In this document: one piece after another, positions 9,485-17,512 of the stretch
Position numbering within the stretch: position 1 is the first letter of the stretch
Layout: the number at the start of each line of letters is the position of its first letter
Position numbers and translations under genes: made by a program
The notes under the pieces: generated by a model
Databases searched by the model: none
Seen by the model: the letters and a program-made list of their open reading frames with translations, nothing else
What the model was told of the DNA's origin: nothing
Assembly: GCF_014762705.1 (NCBI RefSeq)
Contig: NZ_JABURL010000086.1
Coordinates: 1-56,385 of the forward strand
DNA: 56,385 bases
Source of the DNA: Cyclobacterium sp.
GTDB lineage: Bacteria > Bacteroidota > Bacteroidia > Cytophagales > Cyclobacteriaceae
Reading direction: 5' to 3'

Positions 9485-10517
9485 ACAATATAAAACCAGT
9501 ATCATAGGTGCTTCTGGATATACGGGTTCTGAACTGGCCCGGATTTTGGTCAATCATTCGGAAATAGAGATTGTCAGTATCACTTCTGAATCTCATCAGG
9601 GGAAAAAATTTTCTGATCTTCACGCACAATTTTCAGGAATTTTAGACCTTACACTGATCAGTGCGGATGAGGTGGATGTGGCTGGTTTGGATGTGATTTT
9701 TTTGGCCCTTCCACATGGGGTTTCCATGGAATTTGTAAAACGCTGGCAAGATTCCGGAGTAAAAATCATCGACTTATCTGGAGATTTCAGGCTTTCAACT
9801 CCGGAGGTTTATGAAGACTGGTACAAAAAAAATCACACATACCCCGGGGGATTTGAACATGCTGTTTACGGCTTGCCTGAATTGCATGAAGAACGCATAA
9901 AGTCGGCTACCTTAGTGGCGAATCCCGGCTGTTATCCAACGGCTTCTATTTTGAGCCTTGCCCCTTTGTTTCAAAGCGGGAAAGTGGATGCCAAAGGAGC
10001 AATCATTGATGCCAAGTCAGGAATCACAGGTGCGGGGGTTAAAGCCAGTAATACGACGCATTTCTCAAATGTCAATGATAATTTCAAAGCTTATGGTATT
10101 GGCAATCACCGGCATACGGTGGAAATTCAGGAACAGCTTTCATTTTTACTGAAAAAATCGGTTTATTTACAATTTACCCCACATCTATTACCAGTAGACA
10201 GGGGTATTTTGGCAACAGCCTACATTAGTGTAGAAGGAGCGATGAATCAGGAAAAACTTGATAAAATGTATCAGGATTTTTACAACAACAAGCCGTTTGT
10301 AAGGCTAAGAAATCAGGCCCCTTCCATCAAGGAGGTTCGGGGAAGCAATTATGCCGATATTTATCCATTTTGGGATGACCGGACCAAAAGAGCGATTGTA
10401 GTGACTGTGATTGACAACCTGGTTAAAGGGGCTGCCGGACAAGCCGTGCACAACATGAATCTCATGCTGGGATTGGAGGAATCCACCGGTTTGAATCAGG
10501 TACCCATGCAACCATAA
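9474..10517 (+). CDS. argC: N-acetyl-gamma-glutamyl-phosphate reductase
   Basis: ArgC reduces N-acetylglutamyl phosphate to the semialdehyde with NADPH. The 347-residue protein has an N-terminal dinucleotide-binding motif (SIIGASGYTGSELARIL) and the active-site segment VANPGCYPTAS, with Cys153 as nucleophile. Downstream motifs FTPHLLPVDRGILAT and NLVKGAAGQAVHNMN are typical of the family. The start overlaps the 3' end of argD by 11 bases, and argJ begins 13 bases after its stop, so this is an internal operon gene. Length and motifs are normal. Confidence 0.95.
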   Translation: MKSKQYKTSIIGASGYTGSELARILVNHSEIEIVSITSESHQGKKFSDLHAQFSGILDLTLISADEVDVAGLDVIFLALPHGVSMEFVKRWQDSGVKIIDLSGDFRLSTPEVYEDWYKKNHTYPGGFEHAVYGLPELHEERIKSATLVANPGCYPTASILSLAPLFQSGKVDAKGAIIDAKSGITGAGVKASNTTHFSNVNDNFKAYGIGNHRHTVEIQEQLSFLLKKSVYLQFTPHLLPVDRGILATAYISVEGAMNQEKLDKMYQDFYNNKPFVRLRNQAPSIKEVRGSNYADIYPFWDDRTKRAIVVTVIDNLVKGAAGQAVHNMNLMLGLEESTGLNQVPMQP

Positions 10518-10530
10518 AAGCATAGAAAGA

Positions 10531-11742
10531 ATGATAAAAAATATTACCAGTGTAAAGGGGATCAAGTGTTGGGGAGCCCATTCGGGGATCAAATCCATGA
10601 GAAGGGATCTGGCTTTGATCTATTCTGAAGTACCGGCTGCGGCTGCGGCTACTTTAACTCAAAATAAAGTGCAGGCTGAGCCCATTAAAGTGACCAAAAG
10701 AAATCTGAAAAACAATAAAGCTCAGGTGATTGTATGTAATGCGGGAAATGCGAATGCCTGTACAGGCGAGCAGGGTCGCAAAGGAGCCGAAGCCATGGCA
10801 GATACCGTGGCAGAGGCCCTGAATATTTCACCCGATGATGTGATTGTTGCTTCTACCGGATTGATAGGGGAACCTTTTCCGACAGATGAAGTCGTGGAAG
10901 GGATAAAATCTACCGTTCCCAAATTATCCAATGATACCAAGGCAGGTTCTTTTTTGGCCAATGCCATTTTGACTACTGATACCTTTGCCAAGGAAGGCTT
11001 TGTGGATTTTGAATGGGAGGGAAATACCATTTCTATAGGTGGGATTGCCAAAGGATCAGGAATGATCCATCCCAATATGGCCACCATGCTAAGTTTTTTG
11101 GCTACTGATATTGCCATTGATGAAAAGCTCCTGCAAAAGACCCTTAAATATTGTGTAGATCGCTCTTTCAATATGATAACGGTAGATGGAGATACCTCTA
11201 CCAATGATATGGTAGCTATACTGGCCAATGGTATGGCAGGAAACAAAAAAGTGACCAGCGAGACTGATCCCCTGTTTCTGATTTTCAAAGAAAAATTACA
11301 GGAGATATTGATTCATCTGGCGAAGCTGATTGTTTCCGATGGAGAAGGAGCATCGAAATTTATTGAGTATAAAGTTTGCAAAGCCATATCTGAAAATGTA
11401 GCCATGAAATTGGTTAGGGCAATTTCGGATTCTACCTTGGTAAAAACAGCCATGTTTGGCAGGGACCCGAATTGGGGAAGAATCATTGCTGCCTGTGGAA
11501 ATGCTGGCATAAGTTTTAATTACAAAAAAGCCAATCTATATCTTGGAGATGCAAACAATCAGGTATTGGTATTGGAAAGGGGTAACCCCACCTCTTTTGA
11601 CAAAAACCACATGAAAAAATTGCTGAGGGAATCCCATGTTAAAATTCGCCTGGAACTCAACACCGGTAAGCAAGAGGCAGTGGGCTGGGGATCTGACCTT
11701 ACCACCGATTATGTCATGTTCAATTCTGTGTACACGACCTGA
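10531..11742 (+). CDS. argJ: glutamate N-acetyltransferase / ornithine acetyltransferase
   Basis: ArgJ moves the acetyl group from N-acetylornithine to glutamate, which closes the acetyl cycle of arginine synthesis; some members also use acetyl-CoA. The 403-residue precursor shows the self-cleavage site GSGMIHPNMATML, where Thr185 should become the N-terminal nucleophile of the beta chain. Other conserved segments are ASTGLIGEPFP, FNMITVDGDTSTNDM and FGRDPNWGRI. It is the last gene of the operon and is followed by a strong terminator. Its presence implies N-acetyl intermediates in this organism. Confidence 0.95.
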   Translation: MIKNITSVKGIKCWGAHSGIKSMRRDLALIYSEVPAAAAATLTQNKVQAEPIKVTKRNLKNNKAQVIVCNAGNANACTGEQGRKGAEAMADTVAEALNISPDDVIVASTGLIGEPFPTDEVVEGIKSTVPKLSNDTKAGSFLANAILTTDTFAKEGFVDFEWEGNTISIGGIAKGSGMIHPNMATMLSFLATDIAIDEKLLQKTLKYCVDRSFNMITVDGDTSTNDMVAILANGMAGNKKVTSETDPLFLIFKEKLQEILIHLAKLIVSDGEGASKFIEYKVCKAISENVAMKLVRAISDSTLVKTAMFGRDPNWGRIIAACGNAGISFNYKKANLYLGDANNQVLVLERGNPTSFDKNHMKKLLRESHVKIRLELNTGKQEAVGWGSDLTTDYVMFNSVYTT

Positions 11743-11771
11743 TTTTTTTGTATCCCTTAAAATATACTAAG

Positions 11772-11803
11772 ACCGGTAGGGATATATTTCTACCGGTTTT
11801 TTT
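11772..11803 (+). terminator. Rho-independent terminator of the arg operon
   Basis: The perfect 8-bp stem ACCGGTAG/CTACCGGT has a 10-base loop and runs into seven T. It lies about 30 bases after argJ. The reverse complement could also stop transcription from the converging minus-strand gene that ends at 11816, although its T run is weaker. Confidence 0.85.
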
Positions 11804-11815
11804 AATAGGAATTGA

Positions 11816-12355
11816 TTAAAGCCCTATAGGAAGTATATAAGCTGCCCGAATGCCTAATAAAGCCAATTGAAAAGGAGCGGGCCCTGCATGTTGGTAACGT
11901 ATACCCAACTCTACATTGTTAAATATATAGCCTAATTCTGCAGCAAAAGTGAATTCCAAATTACTTTCAGAATAAGTATTGGGTTCGTTTTTGTAATGGT
12001 TGATAAAAAGGGTGCCACCCAATTGGGGTTCAAAGAAAAAAGGTTCAAAATTCAACCGGTAACCGGCCAAAACTGGGATTAGATGAAGTGATAGATTTTC
12101 ACCAGCCGGTAAAATATAAGCCGGGTCCAATGGAAAATACAGGTAGTTTCCAGTCAGGGAAACCTGGCCGTTTAGCCCCAGTCCATAAAGTCCCTTTAGG
12201 GACGCACCAAAACCTGCAGGGAATTGAGTCTGATAATATTCGTTCAGGGTTATCCCTGCATCGAATCCGATATTTATTTGGTTTGTACCCTCTTGTGCCA
12301 TGCTTTTCCATGAAAGCAGCAATAAAAGCACAGCTATAATGAATGGTTTGGTCAT
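11816..12355 (-). CDS. exported beta-barrel-like protein of unknown function
   Basis: This 179-residue protein has a clear signal peptide (hydrophobic core IIAVLLLLLSW, cleavage near SMAQ). The mature part has alternating short hydrophobic strands with many Gly, Tyr and Phe, such as INIGFDAGITLNEYY, FEPQLGGTLFINHY and FTFAAELGYIFNNVELGIRYQHA. It ends in an aromatic-rich strand, as small outer-membrane beta-barrels do. I do not recognise the exact family. It converges on argJ and shares the terminator region with it. An outer-membrane location is inferred from strand pattern only. Confidence 0.7.
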   Translation of the reverse strand: MTKPFIIAVLLLLLSWKSMAQEGTNQINIGFDAGITLNEYYQTQFPAGFGASLKGLYGLGLNGQVSLTGNYLYFPLDPAYILPAGENLSLHLIPVLAGYRLNFEPFFFEPQLGGTLFINHYKNEPNTYSESNLEFTFAAELGYIFNNVELGIRYQHAGPAPFQLALLGIRAAYILPIGL

Positions 12356-12724
12356 TTTTCAGGTATAGAAATGAAAATATTCAATACGTAAATTTAAAGA
12401 TACGAAAAAATGGGTATTTGTACCCTTTTTTGAGTTTTGAGGTCCTAATGATGCAGTTTTTACGTAAAATTTGAATGGTGGAGAATTAATTTTAAATGGC
12501 AGCTTCGCTAAGTCAATGGATAATGGTATGGGAAGGATAATTTAATCAATGAAGATGGTTTTTTTAAATTATTAAAATATTGTATTATTTAACCATTAAA
12601 TATCTATTGTAACGAAATATAATATTGTTAAAACAAAAGGATTTTTTAGGTTCAAGATTGAATGATCCGTAATTTTTCGGGGAAAAAAATTAATTAAAGT
12701 AAATTTTTATAAAAAGACAGTCTT
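12356..12724. other. AT-rich spacer without a recognised gene
   Basis: About 370 bases between the minus-strand barrel gene and the mini-gene. It contains no convincing ORF. A small AAAGAC-A-GTCTTT palindrome followed by T-rich DNA lies near 12713-12730, just before the mini-gene promoter box. Confidence 0.5.
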
Positions 12725-12750
12725 TCTTTTTTAAAATAATATTTTTTCTA

Positions 12751-12758
12751 TATCTTTG
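12751..12758 (+). promoter_or_regulatory. TAnnTTTG promoter box of the mini-gene
   Basis: TATCTTTG is an exact match to the Bacteroidota -7 consensus TAnnTTTG. The -33 position is T-rich rather than a clean TTG. Transcription would begin near 12765, about 48 bases before the 21-codon ORF. Confidence 0.5.
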
Positions 12759-12812
12759 TATTATTAAATCAAAGGGATTTAAACTTGTAATACCTTATTA
12801 AAGGGACCGGAG

Positions 12813-12878
12813 ATGATTAGTTTCATGGGAGGTTCAAATCCTTCTTTTACAACTTGGTTATTTTGGGTTTATTGTTAA
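12813..12878 (+). CDS. candidate 21-residue hydrophobic peptide
   Basis: An ATG at 12813 opens a 21-codon frame beginning MISFMGGSNPSF and ending in TTWLFWVYC. A second in-frame ATG lies at 12825. The purine-rich AAGGG at 12801-12805 sits 7 bases upstream, and GGAG lies right before the ATG. The C-terminal half is strongly hydrophobic and aromatic and ends in Cys. The stop is followed after 6 bases by a perfect terminator, and a TATCTTTG promoter box lies 55 bases upstream, so the whole unit is about 155 nt. I do not recognise the peptide. It could be a membrane-active or signalling peptide, or the transcript may act as a small RNA instead; GGAGG-TTCAAAT-CCTTC at 12828-12844 would fold like a tRNA T arm. 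Confidence 0.4.
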   Translation: MISFMGGSNPSFTTWLFWVYC

Positions 12879-12884
12879 TTGACT

Positions 12885-12920
12885 TAAGCTATGAAATTCT
12901 ATTTCATAGCTTATTTTTTT
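12885..12920 (+). terminator. strong Rho-independent terminator of the mini-gene
   Basis: A perfect 13-bp stem has arms at 12885-12897 and 12901-12913 (core AAGCTATGAAAT) and a 3-base loop TCT. It is followed directly by seven T. No annotated long gene lies just upstream, so it marks the end of a short transcript. Confidence 0.85.
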
Positions 12921-13435
12921 AACTGACACAACTAACTAATTAATAATTATTATCATCTATTTTTTGTGATTTCCCAGCTCATTTTTTTTAATTGAAGGTG
13001 CTTTTAGATTGTTTCTCATACCTAATCTTTTGAAAAACGCAGAAATCGGGATGAGAATTTTTTTTTTTTCAATGAATTGATTTACAGACATTTAAAAAAT
13101 ACTTCATCGGTAGGGTGCGGACTGAAATTTGAAGCGTTCCGATTAATAAGCTGGCACCTGCGTCAATATTTAGGAATAGGCATGCTTAAGGCATATTTAA
13201 GTGTTTTTCTTTCCTGAGTTTGTAAGAAACTTCTTGTAATATGATATGCCCTGGTTCGGATTAAGGAATAAATGTAGTGCGGTACACACTTTTAAGACCC
13301 AAAATTAGATCATATTTTTTACTGACTTTGCTCATGTTTTAGAAATGAACTACTCTTTACCTTTGACCTATCAAAACAAACAATCAGGGTTTTTATCCAT
13401 AGAATACTGAGATTTTAGGCCTAAACCATACAATT
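12921..13435. other. spacer upstream of the YceI operon
   Basis: About 515 bases of AT-rich DNA between the mini-gene terminator and the YceI-family gene. I see no convincing ORF. The only interpretable element is the promoter box at 13358-13365. Confidence 0.5.
13358..13365 (+). promoter_or_regulatory. TAnnTTTG promoter box of the YceI operon
   Basis: TACCTTTG matches the -7 consensus exactly and lies 70 bases before the first ATG of the operon. The -33 position reads ATGTTTT, a weak match. Confidence 0.5.
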
Positions 13436-14014
13436 ATGCGTCACATTTTAAAGAATTTCCTGTTGTTGGTAATGATTACTGCAGGAGTAATCTCCACCAA
13501 GGCATTTGCCCAACAGTCCTATGAAATTTCTGGAAAGCCAGAAATGAAAGTTTCCGGTACTTCCACTCTTCATGACTGGGACATGGTTTCCTCAAAAGCA
13601 GAAGGGACTGCATCCCTGAGAATTTCTGCCGGAAAAGTAACCAGTATAAGTTCAGCCAGGTTTTCCATGCCTGTAGCCTCCCTAAAAAGCGGGAAAGGCC
13701 AAATGGATAACAATGCCTACAAGGCCCTTAAAGAAAGTGATCATCCCAACATTTCCTTTACACTGCTTGAGGCCAACCAGGATGGGGGCAATGACTGGAA
13801 AGCTACTGGAAGGCTTCAGATTGCTGGCGAAACACGGACCGTGCCCTTTCAATTAAGTGTATCACCCGATGGAAATGAAATAAGGGTAAATGGATCCGCC
13901 CAGATAAAATTGACTGATTTTGAAGTGGATCCCCCCACCGCTGTTTTTGGAACGATCAAGACCGGCGATGAAATGACGATAACGATTGATTTGAATCTTA
14001 ACCCAGTAAATTAA
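13436..14014 (+). CDS. YceI family periplasmic protein
   Basis: This 192-residue protein has a signal peptide that ends near TKAFAQQ. The mature part is a YceI-like lipocalin-type barrel: MKVSGTSTLHDWDM at the start, an ISSARFSMPVASLKSG strand, DNNAYKALKESDHPNISFTL in the middle, and FGTIKTGDEMTITIDLNL at the end. The HDW after the first strand and the SDHPNISF segment are hallmarks of the family. YceI proteins bind isoprenoid or other hydrophobic molecules in the periplasm. It is the first of three closely spaced genes (13 and 21 bases apart) that all encode exported proteins, including a second YceI-like protein. The ligand is unknown. Confidence 0.88.
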   Translation: MRHILKNFLLLVMITAGVISTKAFAQQSYEISGKPEMKVSGTSTLHDWDMVSSKAEGTASLRISAGKVTSISSARFSMPVASLKSGKGQMDNNAYKALKESDHPNISFTLLEANQDGGNDWKATGRLQIAGETRTVPFQLSVSPDGNEIRVNGSAQIKLTDFEVDPPTAVFGTIKTGDEMTITIDLNLNPVN

Positions 14015-14027
14015 AACTTTTATTATC

Positions 14028-15314
14028 ATGAGAAACAAGATTATATTACTCACAGCAGCCATTTTATGGTCTTTTGGAAGCATGGCCCAGCAGCGGGACA
14101 TGCAATTTTGGAGAGCTTACGACCAGAGAGGTATCAATGTATTTGAAACCGGAAAAGCAGATACCGTGGCCTTTGATGGGGTTAGGGTAAGGATTGGAGG
14201 GGCTTTTGCCCAACAGTTTCAATCCCTAAGCCATGAAAATTCCGCTAACCCGGTGATGAATGAAAATGGTGTCAATACCAACCAACTAATGGATATAGGC
14301 TCGGGATTTAACCTGGCCACCGCTAATCTGAACATTGATGTGGCGCTGGCCGATGGGATACGCCTGAATTTGATCACCTACCTTTCCTCCAGGCACCACC
14401 CCGAGACCTGGGTTAAAGGAGGATACCTGCAGTTTGACAAGCTCCATTTTTTGAACAGCCCTGTATTCGACCAAATCATGGAAAAAGTGACCATTAAAGT
14501 GGGTCATATGGAGATCAATTACGGTGATTCTCACTACAGGAGATCGGATAATGGAAATGCCTTTTACAACCCTTTTGTAGGCAATTATATCATGGATGCA
14601 TTTGCTACAGAAATAGGTGCTGAAGTCATATTTCAAGACAATGGTTTTCTGGCAGTCGCCTCCATGACTGGTGGTGAAATCCAGGGTGGGGTAACCAATC
14701 CTAGCCGGAGAAAGCCTTCATTTATCGGGAAACTTGGATATGATAAGACCCTTGAAAATGATGTAAGGCTGAGGCTAACCGGATCTGTTTATACCACCGC
14801 CGGATCGGTAAACAATACCCTTTGGTCAGGTGACAGGGCAGGGTCCAGGTATTATCTGGCCATGGAAAATACCCTTGCATCTACTTCAGGTAATTTTACC
14901 TCCGGTCGTTTTAATCCCGGTATGCGGGACAATGTCACTGCATTGGTGCTAAATCCATTTGTTGAATTTCAGGGGCTGGAATTATTTGGTACCCTGGAGC
15001 AATCCAAAGGGAAGGCTGCCAATGAATCTGAAGACAGGACCTGGAATCAGGTTGGCCTGGATGCCGTTTACCGGTTTGGTGCAATGGATAAGTTTTACCT
15101 GGCGGGCAGGTACAATCAGGTCGGCGGAGAAATGCCCAATGGACTGGAACCTTCCATCTCCCGGGTGCAGATCGGAGGAGGCTGGTTTATTACCAAAAAT
15201 ATTTTAGCTAAATTAGAGTATGTAAGCCAAAATTATGAGGACTTTGCCGCTACCGATATACGAAATGGTGGTAAGTTCAATGGACTGATGATTGAAGGTG
15301 TCATAGGGTTTTAA
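14028..15314 (+). CDS. outer-membrane porin-like beta-barrel protein
   Basis: This 428-residue protein has a signal peptide ending at GSMAQQ. The mature part looks like a porin-type barrel: alternating amphipathic strands rich in Gly, Asn and aromatic residues (VRIGGAFAQQFQSL, IKVGHMEINYGDSHYRRSDNG, FYLAGRYNQVGGE) and the C-terminal strand FNGLMIEGVIGF ending in Phe, as barrel assembly signals do. I cannot assign a family with confidence; phosphate-selective-porin-like or alginate-type porins are possible relatives. It lies between two YceI-type genes in one operon, which suggests that the barrel and the two lipocalin-like proteins handle the same compound across the envelope. Confidence 0.75.
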   Translation: MRNKIILLTAAILWSFGSMAQQRDMQFWRAYDQRGINVFETGKADTVAFDGVRVRIGGAFAQQFQSLSHENSANPVMNENGVNTNQLMDIGSGFNLATANLNIDVALADGIRLNLITYLSSRHHPETWVKGGYLQFDKLHFLNSPVFDQIMEKVTIKVGHMEINYGDSHYRRSDNGNAFYNPFVGNYIMDAFATEIGAEVIFQDNGFLAVASMTGGEIQGGVTNPSRRKPSFIGKLGYDKTLENDVRLRLTGSVYTTAGSVNNTLWSGDRAGSRYYLAMENTLASTSGNFTSGRFNPGMRDNVTALVLNPFVEFQGLELFGTLEQSKGKAANESEDRTWNQVGLDAVYRFGAMDKFYLAGRYNQVGGEMPNGLEPSISRVQIGGGWFITKNILAKLEYVSQNYEDFAATDIRNGGKFNGLMIEGVIGF

Positions 15315-15335
15315 TCTTTTATATTACATTAAATC

Positions 15336-15866
15336 ATGCGTATCGCCAGTCTTTTATTTTGCTGTATCCTGTGGATGGGAAGCCTTCAAAAGGAGGCTTT
15401 TATCATCCAGCAAAAAGAAATCATCGTAAAGGGAAAAACTTCTATTGGTGATTTTGAATGCAGCTACGGCATGGAAGAGATTGGCGATACCTTATATTTG
15501 GGAAATACTCCTAATATCAGTCTTGATTTTAATATACCGGTTAAGGAATTTGGTTGTGGCAATTTCCTATTGAACAGTGATTTTCGCCGAACCTTGAAAG
15601 CTGATCAATATCCTGTTTGTGCAGTACGGGTAATGCGTCTTTTTCGGGGTCAAAAAAACATCTATGGAGATTTGGCCATTAACCTTGTTGGTAAAGATTT
15701 GAAGTTAAATAACGTGTTCTTTGACCGGAACCGGGAGAAATTGCAAGGTAAAGTTCAGTTGTCTTTTGAAGAATTGGAACTGGAAGCTCCCAGTCGGCTG
15801 GGAGGCTTGGTGAGAGTAGAGGAGATCATTGAACTTCAGATTGACTTGTACGTTGAACCAGCTTAA
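15336..15866 (+). CDS. YceI-like exported protein
   Basis: This 176-residue protein has a short N-terminal hydrophobic signal (IASLLFCCILWMGSL). The body follows the YceI pattern in divergent form: EIIVKGKTSIGDFECSY, LDFNIPVKEFGCGN, LNSDFRRTLKADQYPVCAVRV and IYGDLAINLVGKDLKL. The HDW found in the first YceI protein is replaced by GDFECS, and two Cys occur where most members have none, so ligand use may differ. It starts 21 bases after the porin-like gene and ends the operon. No clear terminator follows. Family assignment is by overall pattern and neighbourhood. Confidence 0.7.
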   Translation: MRIASLLFCCILWMGSLQKEAFIIQQKEIIVKGKTSIGDFECSYGMEEIGDTLYLGNTPNISLDFNIPVKEFGCGNFLLNSDFRRTLKADQYPVCAVRVMRLFRGQKNIYGDLAINLVGKDLKLNNVFFDRNREKLQGKVQLSFEELELEAPSRLGGLVRVEEIIELQIDLYVEPA

Positions 15867-16021
15867 AATCCTTCTTTTATTATCGGTATTATTGTTTATC
15901 TCACCCATCGAGTAGTGAATTCATACAACAGGAATTTTTTTCACGTTGTTGGAACAAATGCTCCTAATTTCCCTATAGTATTCCTTTTCTCATTCTAGAT
16001 GTAGAACGAACCATTTGTCAA

Positions 16022-17506
16022 TCAATTCCAACCCCCACCCAGGTTCCTGTACAATTCAATATTTGCTACAAGCATCTGCATTTTCACATCGACCATATAC
16101 AATTCACTTTCAAGTGCATTACTTTGTGCATTGATCACCTCCAGATAAGTTGCGTACCCACTGCTGAACAATAAATACGATTCTTTAACAGCCTCTCTTG
16201 CATTTATCAATCTTTGTTCAGCCAATTCATATTCCTCCTCCAGTTTTTCAATTGTCACCATGCCGTTAGAAATTTCTGAAACTGCCTGTATCACTTTTTC
16301 GCGGAAGGCAAGTTCAGCTATATCCCGTTCTGCAAGGGAAATTTTGTACCTTGTTTTTAGCCTTCTGTTTTGAAAGATAGGCTGAGTTAATGAACCGATA
16401 AATACGCCAAATAATGAACCGGGATTCAGGACATTGGAAAAACTAATCGCATCATAACCCAACTGGGCACTCAATGAAAGAGACGGATAGCGCATGGCTT
16501 GAGAGACGCCTACCTGGGCATTCGCCTCCACCAGTGCCAATTCAGCAGCATTAACATCTGGCCGGTTTTTTATCAGTTCCAGTGGCAGACCTACGTAGAT
16601 ATCGCTTAATAATCTGGTATCTCCAAGGCCTTTGTTTACGTTTATGGATTCGTTGGGATATTCCCCCAGTAATTCGTTTAATTTATTTTTTTGAATTTCC
16701 AGTTCCCGCTCTATTTGCGGAACAAGCGAGGCAGAGATCATTTTCTGAGATTCTGTTTGAGTTATCGCCAGGGAAGAAACTTCCCCTGCCCTAAATTGTA
16801 ATTTGACAATACTTAATGTCGAATCGTTGAGTCTTAAGTTATAAGTTGCAACCTGCTGTTGTTCCTTAAGCATAAGCAGTTTGTAATAGGCAGTTGCTAT
16901 TTCCGCTACTAAATCGGTTTCAACCGCTTTGGTAATGGCTTCCCTTCGTTGAAACTGTGCGCGGTTGGCTTCTTTTTGTCGACGGAGTTTACCCCAAACA
17001 TCAATTTCCCAACTCGATTGAACTGCCGCTATGTTATGTGCTCTGGCTACATACCATTGATTAGGCGTATCTTTCCCCTGGTAATATTTGACACTCTCCC
17101 TGGTAGTGGAATTTTGAGAGTACCGATCGTTTCTTTTTTCAAAAATGGTGTTAAGTTGAGGGAAAAAATTGGCTTTTGTCTGCTTAAAGGCTTCATTGGC
17201 AATATCACTTTCCTTTTGAATTTGTTTTAAATACAGGTTATTATTCAGCCCCTTATCTATTAATTTCACCAGCGAAGTGTCCTCAAAAAAGGATTCCCAG
17301 GCTATTTCTGCTATATTTTCAGTAAATGCTGCCGTACTATCAGTTTGGTCTGACGGCAAGGCTTTGAAGGCAGAGGGGAGTTGGAGATCAGGTCTTACGT
17401 AGTTTTCTCCTGATTTGCAACCCCAAAGAAGAGTAGCCACCAATAGGGCGACCGTAAAGGGGAGTAGGTATATTCGTTTAATGTTTTTTATCAAAGACAT
17501 ATTCAT
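16022..17506 (-). CDS. RND efflux outer-membrane channel (NodT/OprM type lipoprotein)
   Basis: This 494-residue TolC-family protein is the outer-membrane exit duct of the adjacent RND pump. It has a lipoprotein signal with lipobox LLWGC and the OprM-like opening NYVRPDLQLPSAF. Two homologous halves of long helices follow (for example YKLLMLKEQQQVATYNLRLNDSTL and LVEANAQVGVSQAMRYPSLSL), with the C-terminal half carrying SYLLFSSGYATYLEVINAQSNAL. It is the last gene of a three-gene operon, 6 bases after the pump gene. Confidence 0.92.
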   Translation of the reverse strand: MNMSLIKNIKRIYLLPFTVALLVATLLWGCKSGENYVRPDLQLPSAFKALPSDQTDSTAAFTENIAEIAWESFFEDTSLVKLIDKGLNNNLYLKQIQKESDIANEAFKQTKANFFPQLNTIFEKRNDRYSQNSTTRESVKYYQGKDTPNQWYVARAHNIAAVQSSWEIDVWGKLRRQKEANRAQFQRREAITKAVETDLVAEIATAYYKLLMLKEQQQVATYNLRLNDSTLSIVKLQFRAGEVSSLAITQTESQKMISASLVPQIERELEIQKNKLNELLGEYPNESINVNKGLGDTRLLSDIYVGLPLELIKNRPDVNAAELALVEANAQVGVSQAMRYPSLSLSAQLGYDAISFSNVLNPGSLFGVFIGSLTQPIFQNRRLKTRYKISLAERDIAELAFREKVIQAVSEISNGMVTIEKLEEEYELAEQRLINAREAVKESYLLFSSGYATYLEVINAQSNALESELYMVDVKMQMLVANIELYRNLGGGWN

Positions 17507-17512
17507 TAATTT

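Noticed and set aside
12786-12852. A tRNA gene around GGTTCAAATCC
   Set aside because: The T arm is perfect, but the total length is about 67, the acceptor stem has a mismatch, and no 5-bp anticodon stem with a 7-base loop can be formed. The 21-codon frame and terminator explain the region better.
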